Positions 45,625 through 46,252 of a stretch of DNA of 46,252 bases are shown here, one piece after another; the first letter of the stretch is position 1; every line of letters starts with the position of its first letter. The stretch comes from an uncultured Alphaproteobacteria bacterium (lineage in GTDB: Bacteria; Pseudomonadota; Alphaproteobacteria; HIMB59; GCA-002718135), in contig CACJWQ010000009.1 in the NCBI GenBank assembly GCA_902597015.1, positions 1 through 46,252 of the forward strand, given 5' to 3'. The translations under genes were made by a program, and so were the position numbers. The notes beneath the pieces are model-generated. The model was given only the letters and a program-made list of their open reading frames with translations, did not search any database and was not told the DNA's origin.

Positions 45625-46252
45625 ATGAAAAATGAAACTATAGATAGTATCTCATTTGTTGTTCCTTGTTATAATGAGCAAGAAAATGTGTCTGAGGTTG
45701 TTAAACAAATTGAAAAAGCATTAGATACATCAATAGTTTCTTATGAAATTATTTTAATAAATGATCATAGTGATGATCAGACTGGAAAGATTATGTTTGA
45801 TTTAAAAATATTAAATCATAATATAAAAATAATAACTAATAATTATAATTTAGGCTTAGGTGGATCATTAAGTAAAGGTTTTAAACAATGCAAATGTGAT
45901 TATGTAATGTATCTTCCAGGAGATAATTGTCATTCTTATACTGAAATACGAAAAATGATTTTACAAAAAAATTTTGATGTTTTATTATCTTTTTATTCAA
46001 ATTCTCATGAGAGAAATTTTTTTAGAAAATTGTTTACCAGTGTATATACTCCTTTTTTAAATCTTATATTTCGTTTAAATCTTCCCTATTATAATGGGAT
46101 CGCTATTTATAAGAGAAAGTTATTGAAAGATTTTGTCATAAAATCTTCAGGTTTTACTTGGCAAATCGAATTGTTAGTAAAAATTTTAAAATTACAAAAT
46201 ATAAGATTAAGATTATTACCAACAATTCTAAAAGAACGAAATAGGGGTAATT
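45625..46252 (+). CDS. Glycosyltransferase family 2 protein, 3' truncated
   Basis: Open from the ATG at 45625 to the window end; 209 codons are visible and no stop is reached. It starts ISFVVPCYNEQENVSEVV, the GT-A dolichyl/polyprenyl-phosphate sugar transferase type of opening, followed by LINDHSDDQTGKI, NNYNLGLGGSLSKGF and the DxD-like LPGDN motif near 98-102. The likely product is a polyprenyl-phosphate sugar synthase or other GT2 enzyme; C-terminal membrane helices, if any, lie outside the window. Confidence 0.88.
   Translation, partial: MKNETIDSISFVVPCYNEQENVSEVVKQIEKALDTSIVSYEIILINDHSDDQTGKIMFDLKILNHNIKIITNNYNLGLGGSLSKGFKQCKCDYVMYLPGDNCHSYTEIRKMILQKNFDVLLSFYSNSHERNFFRKLFTSVYTPFLNLIFRLNLPYYNGIAIYKRKLLKDFVIKSSGFTWQIELLVKILKLQNIRLRLLPTILKERNRGN

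Overview
The window is a very AT-rich (roughly 70% A+T by eye), densely packed segment that looks like a streamlined, free-living marine alphaproteobacterium of the Pelagibacterales or HIMB59/AEGEAN-169 kind. This assignment is inferred from several things: low GC, an alphaproteobacterial Zur operator, a Rieske/cytochrome b/cytochrome c1 operon, a CycM-type membrane-anchored cytochrome c, the rpmH-rnpA-yidD-yidC-ysxC-argB-dapD-dapE order, and the ffs-dnaX-ybaB-recR order. I see no phage, insertion sequence, CRISPR array or replication origin. No stretch above about 300 bases lacks a gene; the longest sparse stretches (24658-24860 and 45316-45624) hold a promoter and a tRNA.

Layout. 1-4012 (+): end of a PgeF/YfiH-type enzyme, then prs, rplY, pth and ychF (nucleotide precursor and translation housekeeping). 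4009-6579 (-): petA-petB-petC, the bc1 complex. 6675-7121 (+): trmL. 7118-7975 (-): a pirin. 8016-13660: a zinc-homeostasis island. It holds a tiny Cys-rich metallothionein-like peptide (+); the left-pointing genes znuA, COG0523 GTPase, WD40 protein and an 84-aa CxEPxCPP protein; the right-pointing genes znuC, znuB and zur; and a perfect Zur box between znuA and znuC. 13657-15928: a short CCA-transferase-like protein, a PNPOx-like flavoprotein and panC. 15992-22628 (+): rpmH-rnpA-yidD-yidC-ysxC, then argB, a HAD phosphatase, dapD and dapE. 22625-24657 (-): a GhrA-like dehydrogenase and a GT4 glycosyltransferase. 24861-25037 (+): an orphan 58-aa gene with its own promoter and terminator. 25051-27779 (-): an M24 aminopeptidase and a PLP dehydratase. 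27841-28673 (+): DUF1289 and CIA30 proteins. 28670-33547 (-): ffs (SRP RNA)-dnaX-ybaB-recR-def-fmt-truA. 33602-35165 (-): pheA and kdsB. 35257-42200 (+): cycM, an IMPase/HisN-like phosphatase and a Yej-type peptide ABC importer. 42201-46252: a TPR-methyltransferase, a GT61 glycosyltransferase, tRNA-Ser(GGA) and the start of a GT2 glycosyltransferase (surface glycan type genes).

The most unusual part is the zinc island. ZnuA carries a 77-residue, almost perfect Asp-His-Asp tract. ZnuC and the COG0523 GTPase also carry His/Asp clusters. Close by is an unlisted 27-residue peptide with nine cysteines, the number that forms an M3S9 cluster in the beta domain of animal metallothioneins. Together these genes suggest scavenging (ZnuABC), delivery (COG0523), control (Zur) and possibly storage or buffering (peptide and DHD tract) of zinc in a zinc-poor ocean; the storage step is inference.

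Across the window, six of nine tail-to-tail gene pairs share a 4-base interlocked stop codon, leaving no room for terminators there.
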